DNA of 29,026 nt, from the NCBI RefSeq assembly GCF_019402445.1, contig NZ_SRZM01000088.1, positions 1 through 29,026 of the forward strand, in the 5' to 3' direction. The notes beneath the pieces are model-generated. The model saw only the letters and a list, made by a program, of their open reading frames with translations, ran no database searches and was not told where the DNA came from. The first letter of the stretch is position 1; each line of letters starts with the position of its first letter. The DNA is from Brachyspira pilosicoli (lineage in GTDB: Bacteria > Spirochaetota > Brachyspiria > Brachyspirales > Brachyspiraceae). Below, piece by piece: positions 5,621 through 14,002 of this stretch. A program made the position numbers and the translations under genes.

Positions 5621-6919
5621 ATGTCAAGACAATTAAAATTTGAAACTTTATCTGTTCATGCAGGACAAGAGAATAATGATGTGTTTGGAAGCAGAGGTGT
5701 ACCTATATATAAAACAACATCTTATATGTTTAAAAACTCTAAACATGCTGCTGACTTATTTGATTTAAAAGAGTTAGGCTATATTTACACAAGATTAGGA
5801 GACCCTACTACAGACGTATTAGAAAAAAGAATTACAGCAATGGAAAACGGTAAATCTTCTATAGCAGTATCTTCTGGAACAAGTGCTATATTCAATACTA
5901 TGATTACTATATGCGAGGCAGGCGATGAGATATTATCATCTTATAGTTTATATGGAGGCACATATTCACAATTTGCTGCCATACTTCCAAAATTTGGTAT
6001 TAACACAAACTTTGTTGATGCAAAAGACCCAAAAAACTTTGAAAAGGCAATTACTAAAAATACAAAGGCAATATATATAGAAACAATATCAAACCCTTCA
6101 TTAGATTTTACAGATATAGAAGAAGTGGCAAAAATAGCACATAACAACAATATACCATTAATAGTAGACGGTACTTTTACAACACCTTATTTGCTTCAAA
6201 CAATAAATCATGGAGCTGATATAGTAATTAACTCTCTCACTAAATGGATTGGTGGACATGGAAGCAGTGTTGGAGGGGCAGTTACTGATGCGGGTAGTTT
6301 TAATTGGAAAGATGATAAGTTTACATTATTTACTCAGCCTGATGCGAATTATCATGGTTTAAAATGGGCTTATGATTTACCTGAAGAGTTAAGAGATATT
6401 GCCTTTACTATGAGATTTAGAACTGTGCCTTTAAGAAACTTAGGGGCTTGTTTGTCTCCTGATAATTCTTGGGTATTTATACAAGGAATGGAGTCATTGC
6501 CTTTGAGAATGGATAGGCATTCATTTAATGCTATGAATGTTGCTGAGTTTTTAGAGAAAGATGATAGGGTTGAGTGGGTGAGGTATCCTGGACTTAAAAA
6601 TGATGCTTCTTACAATATAGCTAAAAAATATTTGAAAGATAATAAGTTTGGGGGAATGGTTGTATTTGGAATAAAGGGCGGATATGATGCTGCTGTTAAG
6701 TTTATAGACAATATAAAATTATTTTCTCATCTTGTTAATGTGGGAGATGTTAAGAGTTTGGTTGCACACCCTGCTTCTACAACGCATTCTCAATTATCTG
6801 AGGAAGAGTTAATAAATGCAGGTATTACTAAAAACTTTATAAGGCTTTCTATAGGAATAGAGCATATAGATGATATATTATATTATCTTGACGAGGCTTT
6901 AACTATAGCGAGTAAATAA
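5621..6919 (+). CDS. metY: O-acetylhomoserine sulfhydrylase / aminocarboxypropyltransferase (MetY)
   Basis: MetY is a pyridoxal-phosphate enzyme that makes homocysteine from O-acetylhomoserine and sulfide. The 432 residues match the Cys/Met metabolism family: YTRLGDPTTDVLEKRI near 55-70, the SSGTSAIF phosphate-binding segment, and SLTKWIGGHGSSVGG with PLP-binding Lys208. The length and the VAHPASTTHSQLSEEEL motif near the C-terminus fit MetY better than cystathionine gamma-synthase (about 380 residues). The usual VDNTF after the cofactor-contacting Asp reads VDGTF. AGGAG stands 5-10 nt before the ATG. metX follows after 25 nt, giving a two-step direct-sulfhydrylation route from homoserine to homocysteine. 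Expression probably depends on the leader attenuator. Confidence 0.93.
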   Translation: MSRQLKFETLSVHAGQENNDVFGSRGVPIYKTTSYMFKNSKHAADLFDLKELGYIYTRLGDPTTDVLEKRITAMENGKSSIAVSSGTSAIFNTMITICEAGDEILSSYSLYGGTYSQFAAILPKFGINTNFVDAKDPKNFEKAITKNTKAIYIETISNPSLDFTDIEEVAKIAHNNNIPLIVDGTFTTPYLLQTINHGADIVINSLTKWIGGHGSSVGGAVTDAGSFNWKDDKFTLFTQPDANYHGLKWAYDLPEELRDIAFTMRFRTVPLRNLGACLSPDNSWVFIQGMESLPLRMDRHSFNAMNVAEFLEKDDRVEWVRYPGLKNDASYNIAKKYLKDNKFGGMVVFGIKGGYDAAVKFIDNIKLFSHLVNVGDVKSLVAHPASTTHSQLSEEELINAGITKNFIRLSIGIEHIDDILYYLDEALTIASK

Positions 6920-6944
6920 TAAATAAAAAATAGGGTAGTTATGT

Positions 6945-7982
6945 ATGATAGAATATTTTAATTATAATAAAACTTTTAAATTTGAAAACTCTGCTGCCAT
7001 AGATAATTTAAAAATAGCATACACTACAAACGGTAAATTAAATGATAAAAAAGATAATGCCATATTAATTTGCCATGCTTTTACAGGGGACAGTGATGTT
7101 CTTACTTGGTGGAGCAATTTTGTAGGCAAGAAAAAAGCTATAGATACAGATAAATATTTTGTAATATGTTCAAATGTGCTTGGAGGCTGCTACGGCACTA
7201 CTGGTCCTTCATCAAAGAAGCCTAATAGTCATCTATGCTATGGCACAGATTTTCCAAGTTTTACTATGAAAGACATTGTAAAGGCTCAAAAATTATTAGT
7301 AGATTATTTGAAAATAAATAAGCTTTATGCAGTTGTAGGCGGCTCTATGGGGGGAATGCAGGTTTTACAGTGGAGTGCATCATACCCAAACATGATGAAC
7401 AAATTAATTATTATAGCAAGCTGTATGACTCATTCACCTATGCAAATAGCTTTTAATGAAATATCAAGACAGGCTATCACAGAAGATTCAGAATGGTATG
7501 GAGGCAAATATTACGGCATATCCACTCCAGATAATGGACTTGCTTTGGCTAGAATGCTTGGTCATATCACATATATGAGCGAAGAGTATATGAGAAAAAA
7601 ATTTGGAAGAAGAAGAAAAAAGGCTATAAAATATTTTACTCCTTCTTTTGAAGTAGAAAATTATTTGCATTACAATGGAGAGAAGTTTAGCGAGAGATTT
7701 GATGCTAATAGTTTTTTATATCTTACTAAGGCTATGGATTTATTTGATGTGAGAGATGATATAAAAAAAATAAAGAAGCATTATATAGATAAAGTTCTTG
7801 TAATATCATTTGTATCAGATTGGCTTTATCCGAGCTATCAGTCTGAGGATATAGTAAAAGCTTATAGAGAACTTAATATTGATACTGAGTTTCATGAATT
7901 AAAATCAAACTATGGTCATGATGCTTTTTTGCTTAAAAATGATGAGCAGACAAAATATATAAAAAACTTTTTAAACTCTTAA
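6945..7982 (+). CDS. metX: Homoserine O-acetyltransferase (MetX)
   Basis: MetX is an alpha/beta-hydrolase-fold enzyme that activates homoserine with acetyl-CoA, supplying the substrate of MetY. The 345 residues include the oxyanion-region motif CHAFTGDSD (about 43-51), LGGCYGTTGPSS (about 78-90), the nucleophile elbow GGSMGGMQ with Ser134, Asp292 in SDWLYP and His325 in GHDAF, forming the catalytic triad. Acetyl versus succinyl specificity cannot be proved by eye, but pairing with metY favours acetyl. An ATG at 6941 is out of frame and stops at once; the ATG at 6945 follows AGGG by about 9 nt. No clear terminator follows in the short gap to the next gene. Confidence 0.93.
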   Translation: MIEYFNYNKTFKFENSAAIDNLKIAYTTNGKLNDKKDNAILICHAFTGDSDVLTWWSNFVGKKKAIDTDKYFVICSNVLGGCYGTTGPSSKKPNSHLCYGTDFPSFTMKDIVKAQKLLVDYLKINKLYAVVGGSMGGMQVLQWSASYPNMMNKLIIIASCMTHSPMQIAFNEISRQAITEDSEWYGGKYYGISTPDNGLALARMLGHITYMSEEYMRKKFGRRRKKAIKYFTPSFEVENYLHYNGEKFSERFDANSFLYLTKAMDLFDVRDDIKKIKKHYIDKVLVISFVSDWLYPSYQSEDIVKAYRELNIDTEFHELKSNYGHDAFLLKNDEQTKYIKNFLNS

Positions 7983-8059
7983 TAATATTTGTTTTTTAGG
8001 GAACTTTTATATTTAATAGCTCGTCTAATAATATATAAATAATATTTGTGGAGATAAAT

Positions 8060-8464
8060 ATGAAACAGTTTTTAAGCATTATTTTTATCGTATCAATTTT
8101 ATCAGTACCAGCTTTTGCTAAGGGTAATAATAATTATTCATCTTATAATAAAGATAATAATTATTATTATTGTGATGGTGAAACTTATAATTATGGATAT
8201 TTTATTTATAATTCTGCTTCTCTCACTAAAGAGCAATTAGCTGAAATAACAAAATTGAAAACTGAATATCAGCCAAAGATTTCTGAATTAAAACAAAAGA
8301 TAAATACAGAAAAAACAAAAATGCGTTTAGAAATGCTTAAAGAAAATCCAGACACTGAGATAATTAATAATTCAATGAATTTAAATATTGAATATGCAAA
8401 AGAATTACAAAAGGTATCAAATGAGTTTTTAGCAAAATATAGAGCAATAAAAGACAGTAAGTAA
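8060..8464 (+). CDS. Periplasmic Spy/CpxP-like LTxxQ-type protein
   Basis: An open frame extends back to a GTG at 8048, but GGAG at 8050-8053 is the ribosome site for the ATG at 8060, giving 134 residues. A signal peptide (hydrophobic 5-17, cleavage after AFA) is followed by a Tyr/Asn-rich stretch (about 23-50), then SLTKEQLAEITKLKTEYQPKISELKQKI. This contains the LTxEQ motif and long helices of the Spy/CpxP heavy-metal-resistance and chaperone family. Such proteins bind unfolded or metal-stressed envelope proteins; that role here is inferred. It lies 77 nt after metX on the same strand and before a bidirectional terminator. Confidence 0.7.
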   Translation: MKQFLSIIFIVSILSVPAFAKGNNNYSSYNKDNNYYYCDGETYNYGYFIYNSASLTKEQLAEITKLKTEYQPKISELKQKINTEKTKMRLEMLKENPDTEIINNSMNLNIEYAKELQKVSNEFLAKYRAIKDSK

Positions 8465-8491
8465 TTAATAATAAATCAAGGAAGAAATAAA

Positions 8492-8528
8492 AAAGAGAAT
8501 TTATAATAAAAATAAATTCTCTTTTTTT
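8492..8528. terminator. Bidirectional intrinsic terminator
   Basis: AAAGAGAATTTA (8492-8503) pairs perfectly with TAAATTCTCTTT (8513-8524) across a 9-nt loop. T-runs follow on the plus strand and, read in reverse, on the minus strand. It serves the Spy-like gene (plus) and malic enzyme (minus). Confidence 0.9.
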
Positions 8529-8564
8529 ATTTGCATTTATTGTAAATTAATAAATATATTTTTA

Positions 8565-9851
8565 TTAATTCCAATATTTTTTCATTCTATCTTTTAGATA
8601 AGATTTGTATTTTTCAAAATCATTAATAGGTTCTCTAGCAAGCCCCTCATCACAAGCAGCCTTAGCAACAGCAGGAGATACCCACTCTATAACTCTAGGG
8701 TCAAAAGGTTTTGGTACTATATAATTTTTACCAAACTCAAAAGTTTTATTTCCATAAGCTTTGAAAACCTCTTCAGGTACTTTTTCTTTAGCAAGGGCAG
8801 CCAAAGCTAATGAAGCAGCCATTTTCATTTTTTCTGATATAGCTTTTGCCTTCACATCTAAAGCACCCCTAAATATAAAAGGAAAACCCAACACATTGTT
8901 AATCTGATTAGGATAATCACTCCTTCCTGTAGCCATAATTAAATCATCTCTAACAGCTACCGCCTTTTCGTATTGTATCTCAGGGTTAGGGTTAGCCATA
9001 GCAAATATTATAGGGTTTTTAGCCATAGATTTAACCATATCCTCACTAACACAATCAGCAACAGAAAGCCCAGCAAATACATTAGCCCCTTTCATAGCCT
9101 CTTCAAGATTTTTTACTTTTAAATCTGTTGCAAACTCTCTTTTCTCTTCTGTAACAGATTCTATTCTATCTTTAGTGATAACCCCTTTACTGTCGCACAT
9201 AATAATATTTTCTCTAGGCACTCCCAATGCTACAAACATTTTAGCACAAGAAATACCAGCAGAACCAGCACCGTTAAATACTATCTTAGCATTTTTTATG
9301 TCTATATTTGCGATTTCTAAAGCATTAATTAAAGCAGCAGAACATATTATAGCAGTACCATGTTGGTCATCATGAAATACAGGTATATCGCATTTTTCTA
9401 TTAGAGTTTTTTCTATTTTAAAGCATTCAGGAGCTTTTATATCTTCAAGGTTGATTCCTCCAAATGTTGGCTCTAATGCTTTTACTATTTCTATGATTTT
9501 ATCAGGATTCTTTTCATTTATCTCTATATCAAAAACATCAATATCAGCAAAGCGTTTAAATAATATACCCTTTCCTTCCATAACAGGTTTTGAAGCTAAA
9601 GCACCTCTATCACCCAAACCAAGTATTGCAGTGCCATTTGAAATAACAGCTACTAAGTTTCCTTTTGAAGTATATTTGTATGCTTCGTTTGGATTTTCTG
9701 CTATTTCAAGTACAGGTTTAGCAACCCCAGGAGTATATGCTAAAGATAAATCATCGGCAGTTTTACAAGGTTTTGTTGCTACAACCTCTATTTTGCCAGC
9801 TCTTACTTTTGAATGATATTCTAATGCTTTTGTTTTTAATTCATCTGACAT
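8565..9851 (-). CDS. NAD(P)-dependent malic enzyme, short bacterial form
   Basis: The enzyme oxidatively decarboxylates malate to pyruvate and makes NAD(P)H. The 428 residues are the short form without the phosphotransacetylase-like tail of E. coli MaeB. Catalytic Tyr39 lies in LAYTPGVA, Lys94 in [10 protein letters not shown], and metal ligands in [11 protein letters not shown] (Glu136, Asp137) and [10 protein letters not shown] (Asp162). A Rossmann motif [10 protein letters not shown] follows near 193, and [11 protein letters not shown] near 314. NAD or NADP preference cannot be read safely. AAGGAAA lies about 9 nt before the ATG. It follows the oligopeptide-binding gene by 43 nt with no terminator between, so the two may share the promoter at 11541-11568. 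Confidence 0.93.
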   Translation of the reverse strand: MSDELKTKALEYHSKVRAGKIEVVATKPCKTADDLSLAYTPGVAKPVLEIAENPNEAYKYTSKGNLVAVISNGTAILGLGDRGALASKPVMEGKGILFKRFADIDVFDIEINEKNPDKIIEIVKALEPTFGGINLEDIKAPECFKIEKTLIEKCDIPVFHDDQHGTAIICSAALINALEIANIDIKNAKIVFNGAGSAGISCAKMFVALGVPRENIIMCDSKGVITKDRIESVTEEKREFATDLKVKNLEEAMKGANVFAGLSVADCVSEDMVKSMAKNPIIFAMANPNPEIQYEKAVAVRDDLIMATGRSDYPNQINNVLGFPFIFRGALDVKAKAISEKMKMAASLALAALAKEKVPEEVFKAYGNKTFEFGKNYIVPKPFDPRVIEWVSPAVAKAACDEGLAREPINDFEKYKSYLKDRMKKYWN

Positions 9852-9894
9852 AATATTATTTTCCTTAAATATTATATATTTTAAAAAATTATTA

Positions 9895-11514
9895 TTATCT
9901 ATTGTTTTTTTTAGTTACTTCTATATAACAATAATTAAATTTATGTCTTCCTAAAGGGCTTAATACCACATTTTTTAATATAGGGTTCACCATAAATAAA
10001 TCTGTTCTATAATAAAGCGGTATTATAGGCATTTCGTCCATAAGTATAGCCTCAGCTTCTTTCATAGCATTCATTCTAACATCATTATCAGCAGAAGTTT
10101 TTGCTATGTTAATAAAATTATCGTAATCAGAATTTGAAAAACCTGTATGATTAATTCCGCTATAGCTAAGCATTATTTCAAGCATAGTCATAGGGTCATT
10201 ATAATCCCCAGTCCAACCCATTCTAGCCATTTCATAATTTTTATCCACTAAAGTTTGTAATGTAACAGGGAACTCTTCTTGTAATAATTTAATATATACA
10301 TTTAAATTATCTCTCCACATTTGTTGTATAGTTTCACCAAGTAATACATAAATACCAGGAGATACTTTTAATTCTAAAACAGGGAAATCTTTTCCATTTG
10401 GATAACCTGCTTCAGCCATTAATCTTTTTGCTTTTTCAACATTTGCTAAATAAGTTTTGTTGTTTATATATTCTTGATTTTCAACTCTAAATGTAGAATT
10501 AGAACCTTTAATAGTAGGCGGTATAAATGCCCCTGCAGGTGTTTGTCCTCCCTTAGTTACATTTAATACTAAATAATTTCTGTCTATTGCCAAAGCTAAA
10601 GCCTGTCTTACTCTCTTATCTTTTAAAGCATTATTTGTAATATTTAATTCTATAAAATAAGTTCCAATAGCATTATTTTCAATCAATAAATTATCCGCTT
10701 TTAGGGATGCTATTTCTGAAGAAGGCGGCTCTAATGCTGAAAAGTGTATAGAAGAACTTTTAATACCGCTCATAGCTGTATTGGGTTCACTCATCAATAC
10801 GAAATTTATTTTTTTAGCAACTTGCTCATTTGGATTATAATAATTTTTATTTGCAGAAAATACTATTTTTTCATCTACTAATCTTTCTGTCATAGTGTAA
10901 GCACCATTAACTATATAAGTTTCTGGATTTAGAGTCCATTCATCTCCATAAGCACTTATGATATCTTCTCTTAATGGCATAAATATTCCAGTGGAAGCTA
11001 TAAACTCAAGGAAATATGGTGAAGGATTAGCTAGTGTTACTTCAAATGTATAATCATCTATAGCTTTTACTGCTAATTCATCATAGTTCATAGTGCCTTC
11101 ATTTATTTCTTTAGCATTTTGTACTATTTCCATCATATATGCATAGTCAGCAGCAACACTAGGATTAACACTTCTCTTCCAAGAATATTCAAAGTCTTTA
11201 GCTTTAACATTTGTTCCGTCAGACCATAAAGCATTAGTTCTTAAATGAAATGTATATGTAAGTCCATCATCTGATATATCCCATCTTTCTGCCATACCAG
11301 GCTGAACAGTATTATTAGAATCCATTTTAGTTAAGCCTTCAAATGCATGAAGTATATAACAAGATGCAGAACCTAATGAGTTTAATGTTGGGTCTAAAGT
11401 TTTTGGCTCTGGTCCCATATTAATAGATATAGCTTCATTTACAATTGAATTTTGTTTTGTACAAGATATAGTATATATAAAAATAAAAAATATAATTAAG
11501 GCAAATTTTTTCAT
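9895..11514 (-). CDS. Oligopeptide ABC transporter substrate-binding lipoprotein (OppA family)
   Basis: This is a periplasmic solute-binding protein of the SBP_bac_5 family that delivers peptides to an Opp/Dpp-type ABC transporter. A frame opens at TTG 11529, but GGGAG lies 8 nt before the ATG at 11514, so 539 residues are chosen. The signal peptide ends YTISC (Cys18), an atypical lipobox acceptable in spirochaetes. The family signature appears near residue 65-120 (GLTKMD...[21 protein letters not shown]...WSDG), with [14 protein letters not shown] near 305 and [15 protein letters not shown] near 435. No permease or ATPase gene is in the window, so it is an orphan binding protein here. Its pairing with malic enzyme has no obvious metabolic logic. 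Confidence 0.92.
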   Translation of the reverse strand: MKKFALIIFFIFIYTISCTKQNSIVNEAISINMGPEPKTLDPTLNSLGSASCYILHAFEGLTKMDSNNTVQPGMAERWDISDDGLTYTFHLRTNALWSDGTNVKAKDFEYSWKRSVNPSVAADYAYMMEIVQNAKEINEGTMNYDELAVKAIDDYTFEVTLANPSPYFLEFIASTGIFMPLREDIISAYGDEWTLNPETYIVNGAYTMTERLVDEKIVFSANKNYYNPNEQVAKKINFVLMSEPNTAMSGIKSSSIHFSALEPPSSEIASLKADNLLIENNAIGTYFIELNITNNALKDKRVRQALALAIDRNYLVLNVTKGGQTPAGAFIPPTIKGSNSTFRVENQEYINNKTYLANVEKAKRLMAEAGYPNGKDFPVLELKVSPGIYVLLGETIQQMWRDNLNVYIKLLQEEFPVTLQTLVDKNYEMARMGWTGDYNDPMTMLEIMLSYSGINHTGFSNSDYDNFINIAKTSADNDVRMNAMKEAEAILMDEMPIIPLYYRTDLFMVNPILKNVVLSPLGRHKFNYCYIEVTKKNNR

Positions 11515-11540
11515 TTTTGATGCTCCCAAATATTTTTTAC

Positions 11541-11568
11541 ATTATATGATATGTCTATGCAAAGTCAA
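11541..11568 (-). promoter_or_regulatory. Sigma-70 promoter of the oligopeptide-binding protein gene
   Basis: On the minus strand TTGACT (11568-11563), a 16-nt spacer and TATAAT (11546-11541). Transcription would start near 11534, about 20 nt before the ATG at 11514 and immediately ahead of the GGGAG site. Confidence 0.75.
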
Positions 11569-11733
11569 TAAAAAATTCTATAAATAATAATGATAACTAA
11601 TAAAAAATAATTTGCTTATTTTGTAATTTGTAGAAAAACAATAATTTTAAAATATAAAAAAGTATTATTAAAATTCTAATCTTTTGTTATATATTTCCGA
11701 GAATATTACAGAATTATATTTTTGGAGCATAAA

Positions 11734-12630
11734 ATGATGAAAAAAGCTTTAGTAATAGTTTTAAGTTTAATTTTTATAATATCTTGTAATAAAAAAGATG
11801 ATAATATTCAAAATGATTATCTTAATCAAATAGAAAATGAGTATAATCAAAATACAGGAAGCAACGTAGTATTAGAAACAGATAATACAACAGTTGAAGA
11901 TACAGGAATATTAACAGATAATCAATATTCTGATATGACAATGAGTAATGATATTTATACTCAAACTCCTATGCAGCCAGCTAATACATATACAACAACA
12001 AAACCAAATGCATATGCTATGCCTGGTCCAAGAAAAGCTACTGTAAATAATTTCTATAGCCCTTGGGCAGATACACATAAAACAGACCCTTTAATAATAC
12101 AAGAAATTAGAGTAATGATAGCAAATAAAGAATATGTTCAAGCTAAAAATTATATAGATAGATTAGATTTCAATAATTTACCTGCTAATGTTGATTTAGG
12201 TCAATTATATCAATTTAAAGGAATAGTTCATTATTTCTTATCTAAATCTGATAAATCTAATATTGCTATAGCTAATGATTCATTTAAAATGGTTGCAGCT
12301 TCTACAAAAATAGAGAAGTTTAAGCCTTTATCATTATTATGGAATGGTATGTTATATCAAACTTATTCTAATGACCCTAATGAATTGCAAAATGCTGTTT
12401 CATTATTTGATAACATTATCAATTCTTATCCTAGAACAAGATTTGCTAATGATGCTATATTCTATAAAGCTTTAACACTTAAAAAAATGGGAAGACCTGC
12501 TAATGAATATAATGATTTATTATTATCTGTTAAAAGAGGTGGATTTGCTGATACTTTAGTTTTCTCTCAAAAGGTTAATGATTATGTTCCTGCTAATAGA
12601 TTAGTTGATGAACAGATGGTTCAGTATTAA
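11734..12630 (+). CDS. TPR-like lipoprotein of unknown function
   Basis: A frame opens at TTG 11722, but GGAG at 11724-11727 points to the ATG at 11734 (6-nt spacing), giving 298 residues. The signal peptide ends IISC (Cys18). Residues about 20-110 are a polar, Asn/Thr-rich spacer. From about 120 on the protein is helical: QEIRVMIANKEYVQAKNYIDRL, then NAVSLFDNIINSYPRTRFANDAIFYKALTLKKMGR, a helix-pair pattern like TPR or YfiO/YbgF-type repeats used in envelope protein complexes. It stands alone between a divergent promoter region and a strong terminator. The function is unknown; a scaffold role on the periplasmic side is a guess from fold alone. Confidence 0.7.
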   Translation: MMKKALVIVLSLIFIISCNKKDDNIQNDYLNQIENEYNQNTGSNVVLETDNTTVEDTGILTDNQYSDMTMSNDIYTQTPMQPANTYTTTKPNAYAMPGPRKATVNNFYSPWADTHKTDPLIIQEIRVMIANKEYVQAKNYIDRLDFNNLPANVDLGQLYQFKGIVHYFLSKSDKSNIAIANDSFKMVAASTKIEKFKPLSLLWNGMLYQTYSNDPNELQNAVSLFDNIINSYPRTRFANDAIFYKALTLKKMGRPANEYNDLLLSVKRGGFADTLVFSQKVNDYVPANRLVDEQMVQY

Positions 12631-12655
12631 TTTATAATTAAAAATATAATTTTAT

Positions 12656-12698
12656 AAGATAATGGCAATTTTTAATGATTGCTATTATCTTTTTTTTA
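12656..12698 (+). terminator. Intrinsic terminator of the TPR-like lipoprotein gene
   Basis: AAGATAATGGCAAT (12656-12669) pairs, with one G/T mismatch-type wobble, with ATTGCTATTATCTT (12678-12691) across an 8-nt loop, followed by a run of T. It lies 26 nt after the stop codon. Confidence 0.88.
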
Positions 12699-12754
12699 TT
12701 TTTTAGTTTAAAAAAAAATTAATTTTTTATAAAAAATATCTTTATATTTTATTG

Positions 12755-12783
12755 TTGACAATTTATTTAACTAATATTATCTT
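12755..12783 (+). promoter_or_regulatory. Sigma-70 promoter of the chromate-transporter pair
   Basis: TTGACA (12755-12760), a 17-nt spacer, then TATCTT (12778-12783). The start point would be near 12790, leaving a very short leader before the first possible ATG at 12807. Confidence 0.7.
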
Positions 12784-12806
12784 ATATTGAAATAAATATT
12801 AAAAAA

Positions 12807-13406
12807 ATGGGATTATTATATATGCTAGAAGAAGAAAAAAAAGAAGAACAACCGAATAAAATTTCTGCTCTTACAATGTTTATTTCGTTTTTTTATATAG
12901 GTCTTGTTACAATAGGAGGCGGATTAGCTATGCTCCCTATTATGCAAGAGGAGTTTGTCGATAAGAGGAAGTTTTTAACAAAGGCTGAGATAGTGGATGT
13001 ATTTGCATTGGCACAGAGTATACCTGGTGTTATAGCAGTTAATACTTCGCTTCTTACTGGTTTTAAGATAGCAGGTATTTTTGGCGGTATAATGGCTGGT
13101 ATTGGGGTAATGATGCCTTCTTTTATTATTATACTTATAATAGCTCCTATATTTGAAAGAGTACAAAACTTAGAGTATGTAAATAAAGCTTTTTTAGGTA
13201 TAAAGGGGGCAATAGCTGCTTTAATACTTCTTTCTGCTTATGATATGGGAAAGAGTGTTTTAAAAAATAAATTTACTGCTATACTTTTTATATTAAGTTT
13301 TATTTTAGTTGTATTTCTTAATTTTAATGTTATATATACTTTACTTATTTCTGCTTTTTTGGGTTGGGTTTATTATTTAATTAGCAAAAAGTTTATTAGG
13401 AATTAA
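12807..13406 (+). CDS. Chromate transporter family protein, first half-size subunit
   Basis: This is a single CHR domain of 199 residues, matching the short-chain members of the family that work as pairs. Key segments are FFYIGLVTIGGGLAMLPIMQEEFV (about 28-51), AQSIPGVIAVNTSLLTGFKIAG (about 69-90) with the conserved Pro-Gly, and six or so hydrophobic helices. The N-terminus is acidic and charged. The start is uncertain: the ATG at 12807 has no ribosome site, while the in-frame ATG at 12822 has GGGA about 9 nt before it. The second subunit begins 2 nt after the stop. Family members export chromate or import other oxyanions; the natural substrate in an anaerobe is not clear. Confidence 0.88.
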   Translation: MGLLYMLEEEKKEEQPNKISALTMFISFFYIGLVTIGGGLAMLPIMQEEFVDKRKFLTKAEIVDVFALAQSIPGVIAVNTSLLTGFKIAGIFGGIMAGIGVMMPSFIIILIIAPIFERVQNLEYVNKAFLGIKGAIAALILLSAYDMGKSVLKNKFTAILFILSFILVVFLNFNVIYTLLISAFLGWVYYLISKKFIRN

Positions 13407-13408
13407 TA

Positions 13409-14002
13409 ATGATATATTTTAGATTATTTTATATATTTGCAAAGCTTGGAATTTTTACTTATGGTGGTGGGTATGCTATTATAGCATTGCTCTTAGGAAT
13501 ATTAGAAGGATATGGTTGGATTACTGCAAGCGAGTTTTCTAATCTTGTTGCTATATCTCAAATTACTCCTGGTCCTATAGCTATCAATGCTGCTACTTTT
13601 GTAGGTTATAAAGTTGCGGGTGTATTAGGGTCTTCCGTTGCTACATTTGGGATATTTTTACCTGCTTTTATAATATGCATGATTGTATCTAAGTTTTTCT
13701 ATAGTCTAAAAAATAATGAGCAGTTTAATAGTATAATGAATGGACTTAGGGTATGTGCTGTTGCTTTGATAGTTTCTGCTGTTATTACTTTTTGTAAAGA
13801 TGCTTTTTTTGTAAAATTAACTGATTCGTCTATACTTAATAATGTGGCATTTATAAAAAATATTTTTAATTATATAAGTCCAATAGGTTTATTTATATTT
13901 GCTTTATCTATCTTTTTGAAAAAAATAAGGGTAGCAGGAAGAAAAATACCTATTATAGCTATAATATTAATAGCAGCTGTAATTGGAGTTATTTTTTACT
14001 AA
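13409..14002 (+). CDS. Chromate transporter family protein, second half-size subunit
   Basis: This is the partner of the preceding gene, with 197 residues and one CHR domain. FAKLGIFTYGGGYAIIALL (about 10-28) and AISQITPGPIAINAATFVGYKVAG (about 48-71) mirror the same motifs in the first subunit, as expected for paralogous halves with opposite membrane orientation. AGGA stands 8 nt before the ATG, inside the end of the first gene, and the 2-nt gap implies coupled translation. Its last 14 nt overlap, tail to tail, the 3' end of the glycosyltransferase gene on the other strand, and no terminator is visible. Confidence 0.88.
   Translation: MIYFRLFYIFAKLGIFTYGGGYAIIALLLGILEGYGWITASEFSNLVAISQITPGPIAINAATFVGYKVAGVLGSSVATFGIFLPAFIICMIVSKFFYSLKNNEQFNSIMNGLRVCAVALIVSAVITFCKDAFFVKLTDSSILNNVAFIKNIFNYISPIGLFIFALSIFLKKIRVAGRKIPIIAIILIAAVIGVIFY

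Noticed and set aside
8048..8059. GTG start at 8048 for the Spy-like protein
   Set aside because: The GTG overlaps the ribosome site GGAG itself; starting at ATG 8060 gives a normal signal peptide.
11515..11529. TTG start at 11529 for the oligopeptide-binding protein
   Set aside because: GGGAG falls inside those first codons and is correctly placed for the ATG at 11514, which begins a standard signal peptide.
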